In this document: positions 61,354-64,000 of the stretch, piece after piece
How the letters are laid out: every line of letters begins with the position of its first letter
Position numbering within the stretch: the first letter of the stretch is position 1
Assembly: GCA_023846275.1 (NCBI GenBank)
Contig: CM043868.1
Coordinates: 13,487,755 to 13,551,754, forward strand
From: Vanilla planifolia
Lineage: Eukaryota; Streptophyta; Magnoliopsida; Asparagales; Orchidaceae
DNA: 64,000 nt
Reading direction: 5' to 3'
Program-made: the position numbers and the translations under genes
The notes under the pieces: model-generated
Databases searched by the model: none
What the model was told of the DNA's origin: nothing
Seen by the model: only the letters and a program-made list of their open reading frames with translations

Positions 61354-64000
61354 CTTTCCTCTCTCTTTCTCTCTCATTTAGTTTCCCTTAACTTTGCTTT
61401 GATGATCGCTCTTTTAACACTCCTCTAGTTTATCTCCAAATTTCCTAAGGTGGAAAGAGTTAGATAACATTAATATCCTTTCTAAAACAAGAAATTTCCG
61501 AAGTCATCTAACTTGAAATCAAATCTTTTATTCCTTTTACTTTGAAAATTCAATATAAATTAACTAGAGCTTAAAATAATATAAAATAAATTTAATTAAA
61601 CTCCTTGCACTAACCTTTTTCTAACCATATGTTCAATTTCAAAATTCTAAGTTACTTACAACATGACATATGTTTTGAAATATGCTAAAATATTGTTATT
61701 TTATTTCAACTCATATAATGAATAATTACATATATCAAATATATGCAAATGATTTTGTACCATATAAATTTCTTGTACTATGTTGTATTATGTAATAATA
61801 TTTTAAGAAAATTAGTAATTCAACCTACTTACAATAGGCTTATTTAGTTTTCCTAACTAATGTCTTTGAAGGGTTTGCTTGACTATATTGCCATTTCACC
61901 TATTCCTTTCATTTCCAACATAATTTTCATTTTATCTCATTACTAATGGCTTAGATTCTATTCTCAAACTTTAAAAAATTTATGCACTTATTTTCTCATT
62001 TTATATTTCTTCTTATTTCACAAAATTGTTTGCTTTCTATAGTAAAAACACTTGTAAAAGTTATCACAACTAGTTGCCAAAGACTTATGCAAATAGGCTA
62101 AGGTCAACTATTTTTGAATTAGACCATATCGTATAATTTCTTAAATCATATTGTATGATTTATAACACTAATAGATAAAAAAGCGATCAAATGATCCAAT
62201 TGCTATTGTTTGTTTTTTGAAGCCAATCAATTGGCTAATAGTTCTATTGTTTTTCTTGATTACATATATAATTAATATAATTAGCCTAATCATATTGTAC
62301 ATTTGATGTGGTTAAAAATAGTAAATTGAAAGATTTTTTTTATCAAATTCTCACCATATTTAAGATTAACTACAAACAACACCACATACAACCCCATATA
62401 TATCTCAAAGATGGGAAACATAATCAAAATCTTACCTTAAATCAAACTTTTACTTCAAGAAATGAATGAAGATTTCTAGAGCTCATTCTCTTCCCCAAAG
62501 TGAGGCTCCCATTACAAAACACTCCATGAAATCCATTTATATAACAACTCGTCAGAGCCTTAACAATCTTCTAACAGTTCTTCCTTCTTCCTCCATCTCG
62601 ATCCTTCTCCTTTTCTACTCCTAAGGTTTATGTGGCTCACATTTTTTCTATTAAGGGATATTCATTGTGTTTTATAGTAAAAAAAATTAATTACATATTA
62701 TTTCTTGTTTCTATTATTTGTATTAAAAATTCCTAAGAAATTTAATAGTATGTTTACAAATTTTTTAAGTTGAGACCTTTGTAATATGCTCAAATCCTAA
62801 ATCTGTCTATTATTATCTTGGCATACACCTTGAGCATCATAATTTTAATAATCCATGTGTCATGAATTTGCAATACTTATATCAAATAATTGTTTTTTAT
62901 TAAGAATACAATCATTGATAATTATAAGTGGGCTGTAACATTTATTTTCATAATCGTTGTACAGAAAATATGATTAACAACTATCCATCGTCAAAGATAA
63001 CATAGATTTTCACAAAAAATTTACAAGACATAAATCGATTGGATTACCGATTATTATAGTTCTATTGGAAAAATATGGAAGTATAATTATATTAGGGAAG
63101 CTTGTGTTCTTGGTATAAACTGTTAAGTTAATATAACATTTCTTGATCAATATTGAAGACATTTGTAAAAGTTAAGCAGAGAAAATCTATTATATGTTCG
63201 TGATGGTTTATGGATTGAAAATTAAAATATTAAGGAATTAAATATCATGTTGCACTTTAATAAATGGTTTAGATGCTGGTAACCTTAGGCTAGTATTGAA
63301 ATATTTGTCGTAATTACCAAATCAGATGTAATCAAGCATGAAAGATATATCATTAATAGATTTAGATATTTCATTAAAGATTAGAGATGACAAACAAGCA
63401 TTCATAATAGCAAAGTTTATGTTGTAGTTCACACAATGCAAAAGATCAAAAGAAAGATAAAAATTTTTATATGTGTGATTTATTCTACTATGAAATTATT
63501 AAAATAATTTGAAAACTATATTATACTGAGATATGTAGTCAAAGATTGAATCTACTAAACAACAACTCTTATTAGCAATCTTTTAGAAAAACTTATTTAA
63601 ATTCTTAAAGCAAATACATGTTCTCCTATTGTTAATACTCTTATTTCTACGCATTATATTTGCTAACCATTTAAGGTTTTATACTTTTCTTATAAATCCT
63701 GTGTATAGTAGCTTGTTAATTTCTTCCTTTATAGAATCTAGTAGTTCTTGGAAAAATGTTACTTCGTTTGCTTTATTGGAGACATCTCATATGATATTTT
63801 AAGATGATGTTAGGAAACACATCAATCAACCCAGGGCATGCCATATGTTAAGCATGCAAATACATTAATATACTTCTTAAGGAATGTGACCATATTAAAC
63901 CTCTCTTCTATTTTTAAATTTGAACTTATAGATATACAATTTCCTTCATCTTTGATATGAAGTTATACAAAAATCATTGGCATGCTAAGTTATATTTTGT
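60521..64000. other. AT-rich intergenic DNA, no gene seen
   Basis: Apart from the (CT)n microsatellite there is no recognisable gene or element, and the window ends inside this region. Confidence 0.5.
61304..61349. repeat. (TC)n microsatellite, about 23 units
   Basis: An uninterrupted TC run followed by further CT-rich sequence to about 61375. Confidence 0.95.

Noticed and set aside
1..64000. CRISPR arrays, operons, bacterial-type mobile elements
   Set aside because: Repeats here are two-copy tandem duplications, microsatellites or LTR-type; genes have spliceosomal introns. Nothing prokaryotic is present.

Overview
The window is nuclear DNA from a flowering plant. It holds three intron-containing protein genes in about 64 kb, separated by AT-rich DNA full of decayed retroelements and local tandem duplications. 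The two smaller genes are GC-rich islands in very AT-rich surroundings, while the large coiled-coil gene is not. That contrast fits a commelinid-type monocot, but this is an inference and I cannot name the species.

Layout. 1-8.9 kb: remains of a Ty1/copia (Sirevirus-like) pol, a diverged LTR-like repeat with a GC-rich minisatellite, a 3.3 kb TG...CA solo LTR with a perfect 5-bp target-site duplication, and a second faint copia fragment. 9.05-11.45 kb: a large imperfect inverted repeat with arms of about 1.05 kb. 11.5-19.4 kb: AT-rich DNA with one tandem duplication and no gene. 19.9-44.4 kb, plus strand: an 8-exon gene for a 1545-residue protein with an N-terminal NT-C2 (EEIG1/EHBP1-type) domain and a very long coiled coil. 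It opens with a GC-AG intron, and all four of its large introns carry local sequence duplications. 45.2-46.0 kb, minus strand: a 2-exon secreted Ole e 1-family gene, tail-to-tail with the coiled-coil gene. 46.1-53.0 kb: AT-rich DNA with a decayed plastid trnD copy and an inverted copy of the 2.7 kb LTR-like repeat. 53.1-54.7 kb, plus strand: a 3-exon GT47 gene of the FRA8/IRX7 clade, which takes part in xylan synthesis. 54.7-64 kb: AT-rich DNA with a direct-repeat pair, microsatellites and a 5S rRNA-derived relic.

The three genes do not form a pathway. One product is a secreted or cell-wall-associated Ole e 1-type protein, one a Golgi xylan enzyme and one a likely cytoplasmic tether or scaffold. 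Linkage in plants generally implies no co-function.

I found no convincing new gene system. The points most worth checking are the inverted repeat, the 5S-derived and plastid tRNA relics, the GC-AG first intron, the exact 72-bp in-frame duplication in the coiled coil, and the recurrent tandem duplication inside one gene's introns.
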